Shown here: one piece after another, positions 1 through 10,750 of the stretch
Layout: every line of letters starts with the position of its first letter
Numbering within the stretch: the first letter of the stretch is position 1
DNA from: Tolypeutes matacus
Taxonomy: Eukaryota > Chordata > Mammalia > Cingulata > Chlamyphoridae
Reading direction: 5' to 3'
Length of the DNA: 64,000 nt
Assembly (NCBI GenBank): GCA_026826555.1
Contig: JAKSZT010038752.1
Coordinates: forward strand, 81,935 to 145,934
The notes under the pieces: model-generated
Databases searched by the model: none
The model's input: the letters and a program-made list of their open reading frames with translations, nothing else
What the model was told of the DNA's origin: nothing
Program-made: the position numbers and the translations under genes

Positions 1-309
1 GCGGGGCAGGGGCACCTTCTCCCCAGCCTACGCCACAGGGCAGGCAGGCCCCTCACAGTCCACGGGCACGGCCTGCCGTCTTGGAACTCTGGCCACTGCT
101 CACGGCCTCGTGGGGCCCATGGGATGATGAGGACAAGGAGGTGCAGGAAGCCACCGAGGATCTACCTGCCAGNNNNNNNNNNCCCCACTGCCCCTCCTCG
201 GGCCCCACCCCTGCCCCCTCCTCGGGCCCTCCTTGCTGCCCTCAATTTGGAGCAGCTGCTATGTCTCCGGATCTCAGGCTTCCGGGCCAGCTGGCTTCAA
301 CAAAAGGGA
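1..309. other. Sequence beyond the 3' end of IL9R; no gene recognised
   Basis: GC-rich DNA with an assembly gap. A short plus-strand reading frame just before the gap (residues reading WDDEDKEVQEATEDLP) looks superficially protein-like but has no recognisable family. No repeat was recognised. Confidence 0.4.
173..182. other. Assembly gap
   Basis: Ten Ns interrupt the sequence. The true gap length is unknown. Reading frames crossing it are not trustworthy. Confidence 0.99.
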
Positions 310-315
310 TTTATT
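310..315 (-). terminator. IL9R: Candidate IL9R poly(A) signal
   Basis: The minus strand reads AATAAA here, about 550 bases past the IL9R stop codon at 867-869. It is the first canonical hexamer I see downstream, so it is the best candidate for the end of the transcript. No transcript evidence is available. Confidence 0.45.
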
Positions 316-866
316 GGTTCCCGTCTGAAGCTGGACGTCAGAATGCAGCCCTTCCTGGGCTTGTGGTGGCATCTCTCAGCCTGTGCTCTGGTCCCCACCG
401 TCCCTCTGTCTTTCTGTCTGTGGCGTCTCCTCTTCTGGTCCTAGAGGTTCAGGCCCACCAAAGCCGCCGGCCTCATCTAGACCGATCCCACTTCAAATAT
501 CCCACTTGCAAAAGAGCTCGCGTTTACAGGACCGGGAGCCGGACCTGAACCATCTTTTGGGGACACTTTGAATCCACGACAGCAGGACCCTCAGCACGCA
601 CCGAGAGACGAGGTCCTTGCCTGCTCGCAACCTCTTACCTGGAGGCCCACTAGGGCGGTGGGGGCAGGACAGGCTGGGAGGCCCCCTCAGCCCCTTCACA
701 GGACAGAGGGGGCAGCTTTGGCGGAGGCCCCTCCTGCAGGGGCTCCGAGGAGAGCGAGCAGAGCCCCAGCTGCCCCGGGAGGCCCAGGCCCTGGCCCGAG
801 GTCAGCTCCAGATGGGCACAATGCAGACCCCGGGGCCGAGTCAGGGCTCCAGACCTCCCAGGCCCC

Positions 867-3800
867 CTACCTGCCTCCCGCTGCCACCTGTCCCCAGGCA
901 GGGCCCACCTCCATGCCGGGCGTCCCCGGAGGGGCCACAGGCCAGGGCGCAGAGGGGCGCACCCCGTCGCAGGCCAGGGCACAGTAGTCGCTGCTGCCGC
1001 CTTCGGGGTGTGGGGGAGCAGGCCTGGAAGGGGGCATGAAGGCCCAGTCCTCCTGCGGCAGGTAGGCCGGCAGCTGCCCCCCCAACTCCCCACTCCCTGC
1101 CCGCAGCTTGTCCTCTGACCCTGGGGCAGGGGCACCCCCTGGGAGGCCGTAGCCCATGCCCTCCCCCTCCCCCAGGCCCACTGGCTGCCAGGGATGGGAC
1201 AGGCTGCGGGGGATGCAGGAGAGCGGCGAGATGGCCTCCCCGAGGCCGGACTCCGAGGCTCCTGGCGGGGGGCTGCTGCCACCGTGGCTCAGCTGCAGAC
1301 CAGTTCGCTGGACCCCTGTCCAGGTCTGAGCAGAGCATGGATCAGGGGCGGGCTCAGGCTGCACTGGAACGTTCTCTCCCCCCCATGCAGCCCTCTGCGG
1401 GGTCCCTGTGTCCACCCTGCACAGGGCTCACCGCAGCTGACCCTGACGATGCAGGTGCTGAGGACGGAGAAGCCCCTGGCTGCTGCCCAGGAGCCTCCAG
1501 CACCACCGACCCCTTCACAGGCAGGGGCGGGGGCGAGAGCCTCCACCCAGCACGCGGAGCACGCACCGGCCCCGCCCCCGGCCCACCCAGAGAGCCCGCA
1601 GCGTTTGCCAGCTCAGCCCGTTCCCGCAGACTCGGGGAGGGAGCAGGACACAACTCTGAGCAGGTTCAAGTGGTATTTTGGGACAATGACCTTGAAAGCC
1701 AGCCTTTGACAGGAAAGAAAACGGTTTTGCTGCCTGTGAAGCTGGAGGGGCAGAGGGTGTGCTCAGCGCAGCCTGCACCCCTGGGAGGCCTCCTCCCTTC
1801 CTCCGCCCAAAGCCGGGGTCCTGGAACGATGGTGACCAGAGCCCACCCACTGGAGCGCCCCCCACCCCTCTGATGGGGGTTCCCAGCAGAGAAACCAAGG
1901 CTGTCGGCAGCAGGGGGGCAGCTTCCGGCAAGCAGGCAGGTGGGCCAGCCCGGCAAGGGCCACAGCCTGAGCTGACCGCTGAGCCCGAGGGGCTGCCTCG
2001 AGCCAGAGGAGACCCCAGACGAAAAGAACCCAGCAGTAGAAAGGAAAGGGCGCGGTGCTTCCGCACACCGCAGCCAACCCACTCGCTCCACACAGAAAGG
2101 CTCAAACCGCGGCCCGTGCGCGCCCCCCGCCCCCCCCCCGCCCCGCGACCCCCCGCCCCGCGGCCCCGCGCACCTGGAAATTGCCGTTGCACTCGCCGTA
2201 GAGCGGCTGGAAGAAGGCGGCGGGCGAGGGCACGCTCTGGCAGAGGCTCCCCTTCACCCTGGGGCCGGGCAGGCAGTCAGGCCCGCGGGCATCCGGCCAC
2301 GGCAGGCAGCGGTGGGACAGGCCGTGTCCTCCGCCCGCGGCGGGAGCCCCCCCAGGCAGCCCCTGCCCACCCCGCAAGCTTCTCCCTGCCACATGGAGGT
2401 CCAACCCGGCCCCTCAGCTACGGACACCAAAGGGCAGCCCCACTAGTCCCGAGTTTTCCTCCCAAGACCCCCCACTCCCTCCCAGCAGGGCCCCACAGGC
2501 CATTCCCAAAACCCCAACGAGAGCGGGTCACCAGGTCGGGGCGAGACCTCCGAGCCCCCAGGCCGACCCCGGCGCTCTGTCCAGCGCTGCCCCCTGGCTC
2601 CCACTCACCACCCGACACGCAGCACACGTGGCCTTTAGCGCCTGTCCCCCGAGAGGAGGGCCATGGCCTGCCTTGTTTCCTGGGGCGCCCCCAGGGCCGG
2701 GCGCGCCCCAAACTGTACTGTCAGAGTCGTGAACAAATGAGCAAGCCTCCAGGCGGGCGCAGGGCCGGGGACTCCGCGTCCCCCACGGTGGCTGGGGCCA
2801 AGCATCCCCTCCCCTCTCCCCTGGCAACTTGGAGTGCCCTCCGAGGGCCACTCACGCATACACAATGCGACACACACACGACAGCACACGCACCACGCAT
2901 GCACCCCTTGGCTACGTGCCTTGGCGACAGCTTGAACAGCAGGTAGATCAGGCAGGTCAGCAGGAGGAAGGCGGGCAGAGCTACCAGGCTGCTGCTGTCT
3001 GGCCGCCCCCAGGGTGGTGTCCGGGGGCCTGGGAGCAGGACGGGCCCAGGGTTGGCAGCAGCCTCAGTACCAGGCTGCGCCCCCAAACCCACATGGCAAA
3101 GGCTCCCCACGAGTGGCCTGGCCCAGGTGAAAAGGTTTGCGCGTGCAGTCCTGCTGAAGTGCCGTGTGTCCGCATCAGCGGCGCATGTGCCGCGTGCAGG
3201 GCGTGGCGCGGCCGCCTCGGAGACTGAGGTCGTGCCTCCCGCGACAGACCCCGGGCATGCGAGACGTGCCTCGTCCCGGCCCGACTGAAAGCAGAGCTAC
3301 GGCGCCAGGGGTCCCCGCGCGGGCAGGTGGGGGCCATCCACGGGGCGGGGGGGTGCAGCACCCACCTGGTCCCCGGGGCGCGGCGAAGCGCACGGGCTGG
3401 CTCCACTCGCTCCACTCGCCCTCGTAGCGCTCGTCCTCGGCCACGCCGGCCTCCTGCGCAGCCATCTGCACGCGCAGCCTGGCCTCGTAGGCGGAGCCGG
3501 CGTCCAGCTCCGCGGCCTCCAGGCGGAGCCAGGTGACCCCCACTATGCGGCCCCTGCGCCGGGCCCGCTGCGGGGTGGGGGTCAGAGGCGCGCGCTCGAG
3601 AACGCGCACGCCCGGCAGGCCCCCCCACGCACACTCACCACATGCACACAGGCAGACACATGCACATGCAGACTGACGCACACACGTGTCACACACACCA
3701 CACGCACTCACCCACCACAGCCACACCCGTGCACACTCGACTACACATTCGCAGAGCCTTGTTCACACACACGTTCAAACCCTCAGCTACATGTGCACAT

Positions 3801-5248
3801 GCACACACTCATCACACAAGCAGTCATACACAGGCCCACACACGTGTGCACACACTCATAGAGCCAAACCAGTGCATATACAGACACATACAGTACACAC
3901 GTGCAGTCATGCACTCTCAACACAGTCACCATCACAACGCACACGTGCACTCACAGGCACACTGAGACATGCACACTCAGCAGTCACGCCCATGTGCACA
4001 TGAACACACAGACTCGTGCACACTCACATGCAGTTGCAAACATCCTTGTACACTCCCCACTCACATGGACACACATGGGCACACGCCGACACTTGCACGC
4101 ACACCCCGGGCCTCTGGGCAGGTACCTCCCAGGGCTCCTCCTGCCTCCGGAAGGCCAGCTCGTGGTCCAGGAGCGCGCGCAGCGGCTCCAAGGCAGGGCT
4201 GATGCGCCAGGCCAGGACGCAGGAACGCGCACTCACGTTGCTCTGCAGGTCGAAGGGGGGGTCCAGCTTCACTGGAACAGAGCGCGCCAGTGAGGCCGAG
4301 CTCGGGGCCCTCGCAGCGGGGCCTCCCCTGCCCTGCGGCCCCGCAGGCGCTGCTTGCACGCGGCTTCCCTTGCACCCAGTCTGCTGCCGGGCAGCCGCCC
4401 CTCGGGTCCCCGGAGCCCCCCGCCAGGTCTGCAGTGCACCTGCCCGGGGCGCTCCTAGCAGCAGGGCAGCTCCCGCAGGCGCGGCGCCCGCTCACCGTGT
4501 CTGCGGGGCAGGTACTGCGGGTCCACCAGGCTGGCCTGCTCCTCGCCAGCGACGAGGCGGTGCAGCGTGATGGTGAAGCTGTCGGACGGCACGAGCACGT
4601 CCTCAGGCGGCAGCTCCACGCTGCACGCGCCGGCTAGGAAGACGCACCTGTGCTTGCTGCCCGGCGCCTGGTTGCTGCAAAGGGCGCATTTCCCTGGTTG
4701 CTGCAAAGGGCACACTCACGGGGACCCGCCCACGAGTCCCCTGCCAGGTGGGCTGCTCCCCGACCTCACCTGGTGAAGAGGAGCCAGGGGCCAGCGCCCT
4801 GGCCCAGCTCCGGACCGGACCAGCGGCAGTCGAACCTGAGGATGTTGTTGGTGAGGCAGGTGAGCGCTCCGGCCGCCAGCCCTGGGGACAGGACGCACAG
4901 GCTGCAGGGTCCCGCGGGCACCCACGGACTGCTGCCGCACAGCGGGTGGGACTCGGGGAGCCTGGAAACTGACACCCCGGGGAGCTCCTGGGAAAGTTCA
5001 CCAGGGCAGGGTGGGCGGTAATGGGCAAGACTGGCCCAGGGAAGGGCCTGGAGGAGGCGAGCCGGGCCCCAGGCACTGGCTGCACAGGGCAGGGGGCGCA
5101 CCCGGCACAGCCTTGGCCAGGCGGACGGTAGCCTGCAACCCTCCACCCTCAGGGACGCCGGCACCGGCCTCACCTCCGGCCCCCCCTGCTGCGGCCCCCC
5201 AGCACGCGCAGGCGCACACCAGGAACCAGGCGCCCTCCGCGGTCCGAC
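867..5248 (-). CDS. IL9R: Interleukin-9 receptor (coding exons 2-9; first exon not located)
   Basis: Class I cytokine receptor for IL-9, acting at the plasma membrane with the common gamma chain. Exons (minus): 5248-5174, 4881-4770, 4674-4496, 4271-4126, 3567-3366, 3028-2920, 2258-2174, 1325-867. All eight join in phase. Exon 2 encodes a hydrophobic signal-like stretch (GAWFLVCACAC). Exons 3-6 encode two fibronectin-III-like domains with early cysteines (LTCLTNNILRFDC) and the WSEWS box. Exon 7 encodes the membrane helix (LVALPAFLLLTCLIYLLF). Exon 9 keeps the YLPQ tyrosine motif (codons at 1053-1064), the known STAT-docking site. The upstream acceptor, with no in-frame ATG in exon 2, shows that the initiator lies in an unrecognised upstream exon. 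Oddities: intron 7 has a GC donor (AAG|GCACGT), and the last part of the tail appears out of frame relative to human, ending early. Identity is very secure; full function is likely but not proven. Confidence 0.93.
3634..4100. repeat. Degenerate CA-rich tandem repeat in an IL9R intron
   Basis: Roughly 460 bases of imperfect CACACA, GCACAC and ACTCACA units fill the intron between the exons ending at 4126 and starting at 3567. The strand is cytosine/adenine rich with alternating purine-pyrimidine runs. It produces spurious His/Thr-rich reading frames. Confidence 0.85.
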
Positions 5249-7742
5249 CTGCAAGGCACTGGGCTTAGGCGCGCCCCACACCCGGTCCCACCCCGCAGGC
5301 AGGTACGGCTGAGCTCTCGGGAGCGGCACCCTGCATTTCCTGCTTTAACTCTCACGACGGCCGTGGAGGTGGAAGTGCTGTTGCTGAGTCCCAGAGGGGA
5401 AGTGACTGTCCAGGGTCCACAGCCGTGCGCGTCCAGCTAAACTCTGCACGTTCCTCTCTCTCTCGTTTGTCTCCTTCAAATAAAGACCAGCTCTGGGTCC
5501 TTCCGCAGAGAGCTGAGGGGAGGCAGCAGGGGGGCTCTGTGCCACGCCCCTGCCTGGGGCATCCCGAGGAGACGCCCAGTGGGCAGGGCGCTCAGTGCTG
5601 GGGTGTGAGCCCAAGGGTCCCCAGGGGAGCCAGGGTCAGTCCAAGACGAGGGGCAGGGTGCCAGGAAATGCCTGGGCGCCAAGCAGGCTGCTGACGTGCT
5701 GTCACCGCACTCCGCAGCTTCAGATGGTGCTCTGATAGCCCAAAGCAGGAAGCAGGGCCAGCCTGGTTATGCAAGCCTGATGGTGATAAGGAGGCAGAAG
5801 GCGGCAGGCGCAACAGAGCTGGCCGAGCTGCACACCCCACCCGCCCCCCACGGACCCCACAGCCTCGCCCTTCCCTAGACTGCAGCTGGCCCATCCCTGC
5901 AGCACCAGCTGCTCCTGGGAAGGTGGGGACGGGGGAGCAGCCGGGTCTTGGGGCGCGGTGGCTTGTTGGGGCAAGCACGAGGGTTCGGGGTAGCTCTGGC
6001 ACAGCAGCCGCTTCCCTGAGTACCAACCCAGGCTGCCCTGGATGGAGGGACCCCGTGTCTGTGCAGATTGGCAACGCTGATGAGGTCGCAAGCCCACTCC
6101 CTCCTGCCAGGGGAGGGGACCCGGGCCCACCTTGAGAAGTCCCCTTCTGTCTGTACCCAGACAAGGAAAGAGCGCAGAGAGGGCCAGGGCCCCAGGGCCC
6201 CAGCCACGTTGGCTCCCCACGGGCACACCACAGGTGACTTGCAAAGGAGGCTGGAATGCTCTGGCGTGAACTGGGGTCCTGGGGACCCCACAGAGGTAGG
6301 CACAGCCGGGAGCGTTTCTGAGGCAGGGCCACCCCATCCTCGGCTGAGACCCCATCCACATGCTCCTGCATCCCCCAGATGGGACCGGAGGCTGTTCTGG
6401 GTCAGAGCTAGACACGTGTGCATAGGCAGCTCCACAGAGCCTTGAGGCCACGGTGGGCGGGGAGTGTGGTGGACACTGCTCAGGGGAGGCCGAAGCTGAC
6501 CATGGGTGACAGGGGGCCCGGAGCGGGCGCCACACGGCCTGGTGGAGACCCTTTCCTGAGGGGTGGGCGGGAGCGCCGGCTGAGGCCCAGGGAGAGCTTG
6601 GGGCTGGACACACCCGCATGGGCAGCCCTGGCGGGACGGGTGGACGGCCCAGGGCAAGGAGGGCGCAAGTGCGGGAAGTGCAGGCGCAGGCGTCCGGGGG
6701 CAGTGCCGGGCACCCCTGCTGCGCTGCCTGGCTTCGCGCCCTCGGCCTCCCTCCGGGCCCAGACCAAGGCCTCTTCCTCACAGACTCACCACAATCCGGG
6801 CCGGCTGGACACCCGGAGCCAGGCCAGGCCGCCGGGCGTCCCCGCTGCGCCGGCATTGGTGGGGGGGTGCGGGCTCAGTGTCGGTGGGTGAGGGCTAGAG
6901 AGGGTGGCGGCCGGCTCTCTGGGGCGCTTGGTAACTGGGAGAAGAGCCCCTCCCGCGCGGGCCTCCAGCAGCCCCCAGCAGCCCCAGGCCCGTGGCAACC
7001 CAAGGCCAAGCCCCTGAGGGGCTAAGGCTGGGCTGGGGGGCAGCAGCTCTCCACCCTGCCGCGCCCCTGCACCCAGCCCTGAGGCTTCCTAAACACATCC
7101 CGCCTCCAGGTGCTGTGCACACTGGTGGGGGCGGGGGCTCTGGCCCCAGCAGGACCACCTCCCCAGCTCAGCAGCTCAAGGCTGCTCCCACCAACAGCCC
7201 TGCCAGCACCCCACGCTGAGCTGCCCCTGGAACCCGCGGGGAAGCCTCCCAGCAGACGCTCGGCCCTAAAGCCCCTGGAGGCTCCGCTGGGGGCTCCACT
7301 GTGGCAAACCAGAGGCCGGAACCTCAGCTCCGGCCAACGTCCGTGGCCGGTGTCCTCACGAAGGGCGTCTCAGCTAGCAAGGAAGCTCGGAGCCACGAGG
7401 AACTGCCCACTAGAGCCACTGGGCCCGGGCCTGCACTGCTGCCAGCATGGCCTCGAAACGGCAGCTCAGGGCCATCCTTCTGGCCAGCAGAGGCTGGTGC
7501 CAGGGCGCAGGGTCCACTGTGACCCTCAGGCTCACACTGCCTTGAGAGGCTGGTGCTCAAAACCCAGGCTCACTGGCCCAGACATGCTGCCCCCCAGGGC
7601 CCAACCTCCAGACCTGAGGAGCCGGCAGCCAAGCCCCTCGGCTGATTCGGGAGATAAGTGCAGCAACCCATGACACGACCTCGCACGGCAGCCAGACAAG
7701 CACCACCCACATGGAAATCACCCATGCACAGTGGATGGAGGC
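5249..7742. other. Unique GC-rich DNA upstream of IL9R exon 2
   Basis: This stretch should contain IL9R intron 1 and perhaps its first exon and promoter, but I could not recognise the short first coding exon. The many overlapping open frames on both strands follow from low stop-codon density in GC-rich DNA and resemble no family. A MIR-like fragment lies near its start. Confidence 0.5.
5338..5430 (+). repeat. MIR-like SINE fragment
   Basis: The segment runs from TTAACTCTCACGACG through GAGGGGAAGTGACTG to a CAGGGTCCACAG-like end. This follows the order of motifs in the ancient mammalian MIR core. Divergence is high. Confidence 0.45.
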
Positions 7743-8080
7743 CTGAGAAGGGCTGAGAGAGCTGAAAGGGGCTGAGAGGGCTGAGGGGGCTGAGGGGGGC
7801 TGAGAGGGGCTGAGGGGAGCCTCAGGGGGCTTGAGAGGGGCTGAGGGGGGCTGAGGGGGCCTGAGGCGGGCTGAGGGGAGCTGAGGGGGCCTGAGAGGGG
7901 CTGAGGGGAGCTGAGGGGGCCTGAGGGGGCCTCAGGGGGCTTGAGAGGGGCTGAGGGGGGCTGAGAAGGACTGAGAGGGGCTGAGGGGGCCTGAGGGGGC
8001 CTGAGGGGGCTGAGAGGGGCTGAGGGGGGCTGAGAGGGGCTGAGGGGGGCTTAGAGGGGCTGAGGGGGGCTGAGGGGGGC
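7743..8080. repeat. G-rich minisatellite, 10-11 base unit
   Basis: About 30 tandem copies of GGGGCTGAGA or GGGGGCTGAGG type units. A longer variant block beginning CTCAGGGGGCTTGAG occurs at 7821 and again at 7931, giving a 110-base higher-order period. The plus strand has dense runs of 4-6 Gs, so quadruplex formation is plausible. Confidence 0.93.
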
Positions 8081-9652
8081 CGGCCTTTCCTTCCAGGTGT
8101 CACTGGTGGGCCCGTGACTGGCTCCTCACGAGAACCACTGGGCTGCACTATGCTAGTCCCAGCAGGTGAGGGCCTGGCCAGGCACAGAGCAGGGCGTCTC
8201 CTCTTCCAGCTTCTCTAAGCCCAGAGGTGCAGGTTCTCCTTCCTCCGACTAAGGCGACAGATCAGGGAAGGGGCACATGTCAAACATAAACATGGGCTCA
8301 TTCAGAGAAGCCAGACGACACGGAAGGAGCCCCCCTCAGCAGCCCGAGTGCAGCCAGGCACAGGCCCCTGCAGACACTCGCTAACAAACTGTCACAAGAG
8401 CACTGCGGCTTCCCTGCTCTCTGGCTGCTTTTCAGCTCTGTTCTGGGTCGGCACGTAAAGCTCTGTCCCGTATAGGCTGTGACTTAGAGCTCATCGCCCT
8501 CTGCAATGGGTATCCGGCTTGTGGCCTGTGCTTGCTGCTTCACATAATGGCAGTGAACAATTCTGGCCACACAGCATGACACTTCTGCAGAAAACACTTC
8601 CAGAGGCTGAATTAGTTTTTAAATCCTCCAGCGACTGCCCAAGCACCCTCTAAAACGCTGCACCACGCCGAAGCCCGCAGGCAGGGCTGCCAGTCTCTCT
8701 GATCTCTGCCCATCTGACAAGCAAAGACGCTCTGATGTTGTTGTAGATTGCGCCTCCGACTATCACAGAAGATAACCATCTTTTTAAGCATTTACTGGCC
8801 GTGTTTTTGGGGTACCAAATAAGGTCGCGTTTCAGTGTGCTGTGTGGGGATAGGTAGGTGCCTTCGTACGCGCGTGTGCGCCGTGCATCCGTGCTGGCAA
8901 GGTTCCAGCCCTCTGGAGTCCGCTGACTCTCCAGGACGCACGGAGAGCGAAGGAATCGAGGCCCAAGTCCAGGCACCACCTCGGCAACACAAGGGGCACG
9001 ACGCATCTCTTTTTTTTTTTTTTTTAAAGACTTATTTTTTTATTTTACCTTTTGTCCATTTTTAACGCCCCCACCCCGTTTTCGCTGTTTCTTTGGGGGT
9101 GAAACCTCCAGTCTAATGTACCTCCCATCCCCACAGCAAGCTCCCTTCTTTTTGTCCGCCAGGGTCCTCCCTGCCTTGCCGAGGAGCCAGAATCTGCTGA
9201 TTTCAGAGCGGCGACCCACACCACCCACCCGGCCCAGAGGAGACGAGGAGCTCCCGGGGAGGCCGTGAGGAGCGAGGAGAGAGGAGAGCCTCCATCTCTG
9301 CATTACAGTTCTGCCTAGTCCTCTAGCTGACTGAACCACACGTGCACAGGCCAACTCCAAGCAGCCCAGTAACCCAGACCCTGAGCAAAGATTCTAGCTG
9401 CTGTCCACCGTGGGGACACAGAGCTGCTGAAACAAAAACATCAACCCTTTCCAGGGGGGCGTAACTGAACCCACGGTCTCTGCAATGTATGTTTTTCACA
9501 ATGTCTAAGATAAGCTCAAAGTCATTATGCATACAAAGAAACAGCTGTGTGGCCCGCACTTAAGAGGAGACTCAGTGGATGGAGACGGACCTCCAAGACC
9601 CAGCTGTTCATAATGAATAGGTAGGAAATATCAGCAGAGAAATAAAAACTAT
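8081..9652. other. Mostly unique intergenic DNA
   Basis: No gene recognised. A T-run at about 9008-9025 and an AT-rich patch follow, then sequence at about 9480-9650 with a repeat-like look that I cannot assign to a family. Confidence 0.4.
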
Positions 9653-9667
9653 AAAAAAGAACCAAAA

Positions 9668-9751
9668 GAGGAGAGCGGATGTAGCTCAAGTGGATGAGGG
9701 CCTGCTTCCCATGTACAGGGTCCTGGGCTCAATCCCCAGTGCCTCAAAAAA
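9668..9751 (+). mobile_element. tRNA-derived SINE, short monomeric form
   Basis: Contains the tRNA-like promoter pair (TAGCTCAAGTGG and GGGCTCAATCC) and a poly(A) tail. It is flanked by a perfect 15-base target duplication, AAAAAAGAACCAAAA, at 9653-9667 and 9752-9766. Confidence 0.9.
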
Positions 9752-9777
9752 AAAAAAGAACCAAAATAAAAGTTTCT

Positions 9778-10070
9778 GGGGAAGCGGATGTGGCTCAAGC
9801 AACTGGGCTCCTGTGTACCATATGGGAGGTCCAGGGTCTGAGTCCCGGGGCCTCCTGGTGAAGGCGAGCTGGCCCGTGCGGAGAGCTGGCCCGCGTGGAG
9901 AGCTGGCGTAGCAAGATGACACAACAAAAAGAGACACAGAGGAGAGACAATAAGAGACGCAGCAGACCAGGGAGCTGAGGTGGCCCAAGAGACTGAGCGC
10001 CTCCCTCCCACTCTGGAAGGTTCCCAGTTCGGTTGCCGGTGCCACCTAAAGAGAAGACAAGCAGACACAG
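9778..10070 (+). mobile_element. tRNA-derived SINE, dimeric armadillo type
   Basis: The left unit begins GGGGAAGCGGATGTGGCTC with a B-box-like region, then GATGACACAACAAAAAGAGACA, then a second tRNA-like unit (GAGGTGGCCCAAGAG ... AGTTCGGTTGCCGG). The 3' tail is missing. Confidence 0.85.
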
Positions 10071-10282
10071 ATCAAAGAATGCACTAGAGTTCCAACGCCT
10101 CTGCATCCTCCCCTCTGTAACAATTCTGGACTTAGGTCTGTTGTGCCTGATATTAGGATAGCTACCACAGCTCTCGTTTGGTTACTACTTGCATGGAATG
10201 TTGTTTTTTTTCCTATCCTTTCACTTTCCATCTATTTGTACCATTGGATCAAAGGTGCTTTCATCAAAAGCACATAGTTGGA

Positions 10283-10655
10283 ACCAAATAGATTGTGTAA
10301 CATATTGTTTGGTTAAAAAAAAATTGTATATGTGTCCAGTACATTTAATTGAGAAATGTATATATTTATTCATCTGTGTTTACTTTTTAGTTTTTTTTTT
10401 TTTTTTTTTAAGATTTTATTTATTTATTCATTTATCCCCCCCTTGCTGCCTGTGCTCGCTGGGTCAGCTAACCACGCCGTGCGGGCAGGCCTGCCTTCAC
10501 CAGGAGGCCCCGGGAACCGAACCCGGGGCCTCCCATATGGCAAACGGGAGCCCCACTGATTGAGCCACAGCCGCTTCCCTACTTTTTAGTTTTTAATTGT
10601 TTATATTTTCAATTAATAAATGTACAAAATAAAGTTAAAAAAAAAAAAAAAAAAA
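10283..10655 (+). mobile_element. 5'-truncated L1 3' end with nested SINE
   Basis: The sequence matches the 3' end of the full-length L1 found at 45848-46035 (shared AACCAAATA, TTAATTGAGAAATGTATATA and ACAAAATAAAGTTAAA), followed by poly(A). Its 16-base target duplication, AAAGCACATAGTTGGA, is at 10267-10282 and 10751-10766, so it encloses the SINE that follows. Another SINE is nested inside at 10396-10579. Confidence 0.88.
10396..10579 (-). mobile_element. tRNA-derived SINE, minus strand
   Basis: Reads from poly(T) at the left to GCCACAGCCGCTTCCC at the right. It is inserted within the L1 3' end with the target duplication TACTTTTTAGTTTTT at 10381-10395 and 10580-10594. Confidence 0.93.
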
Positions 10656-10750
10656 GGGAAACGGATGTGGCTCAAAAGGTTCGGCGTCCGTCTGCCATAT
10701 GGAGAGACCAGGGTTCGATCCCCAGTACCTCCCGGTAAAAAAAAAAAAAA
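10656..10750 (+). mobile_element. tRNA-derived SINE directly following an L1 poly(A)
   Basis: Starts GGGAAACGGATGTGGCTC, has B-box GGTTCGATCCCC, and ends in poly(A). It sits immediately after the L1 tail and inside the same outer target duplication. Confidence 0.92.

Noticed and set aside
81..172. Exon-like acidic frame before the assembly gap
   Set aside because: Too short, interrupted by Ns, no family match, and no supporting splice context.
1394..1400. IL9R last-exon acceptor at 1395-1396
   Set aside because: The acceptor before 1325 has a better pyrimidine tract and aligns residue for residue with human at the TW(T/M)G start.
1759..2946. 395-residue plus-strand open frame over the IL9R region
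   Set aside because: Antisense to well-supported IL9R exon 8, composition of Pro/Arg/Gly-rich shadow type in GC-rich DNA, no domain.
7743..8080. Possible CRISPR-like array
   Set aside because: No spacers; units are contiguous 10-11-base repeats in a vertebrate genome, i.e. a minisatellite.
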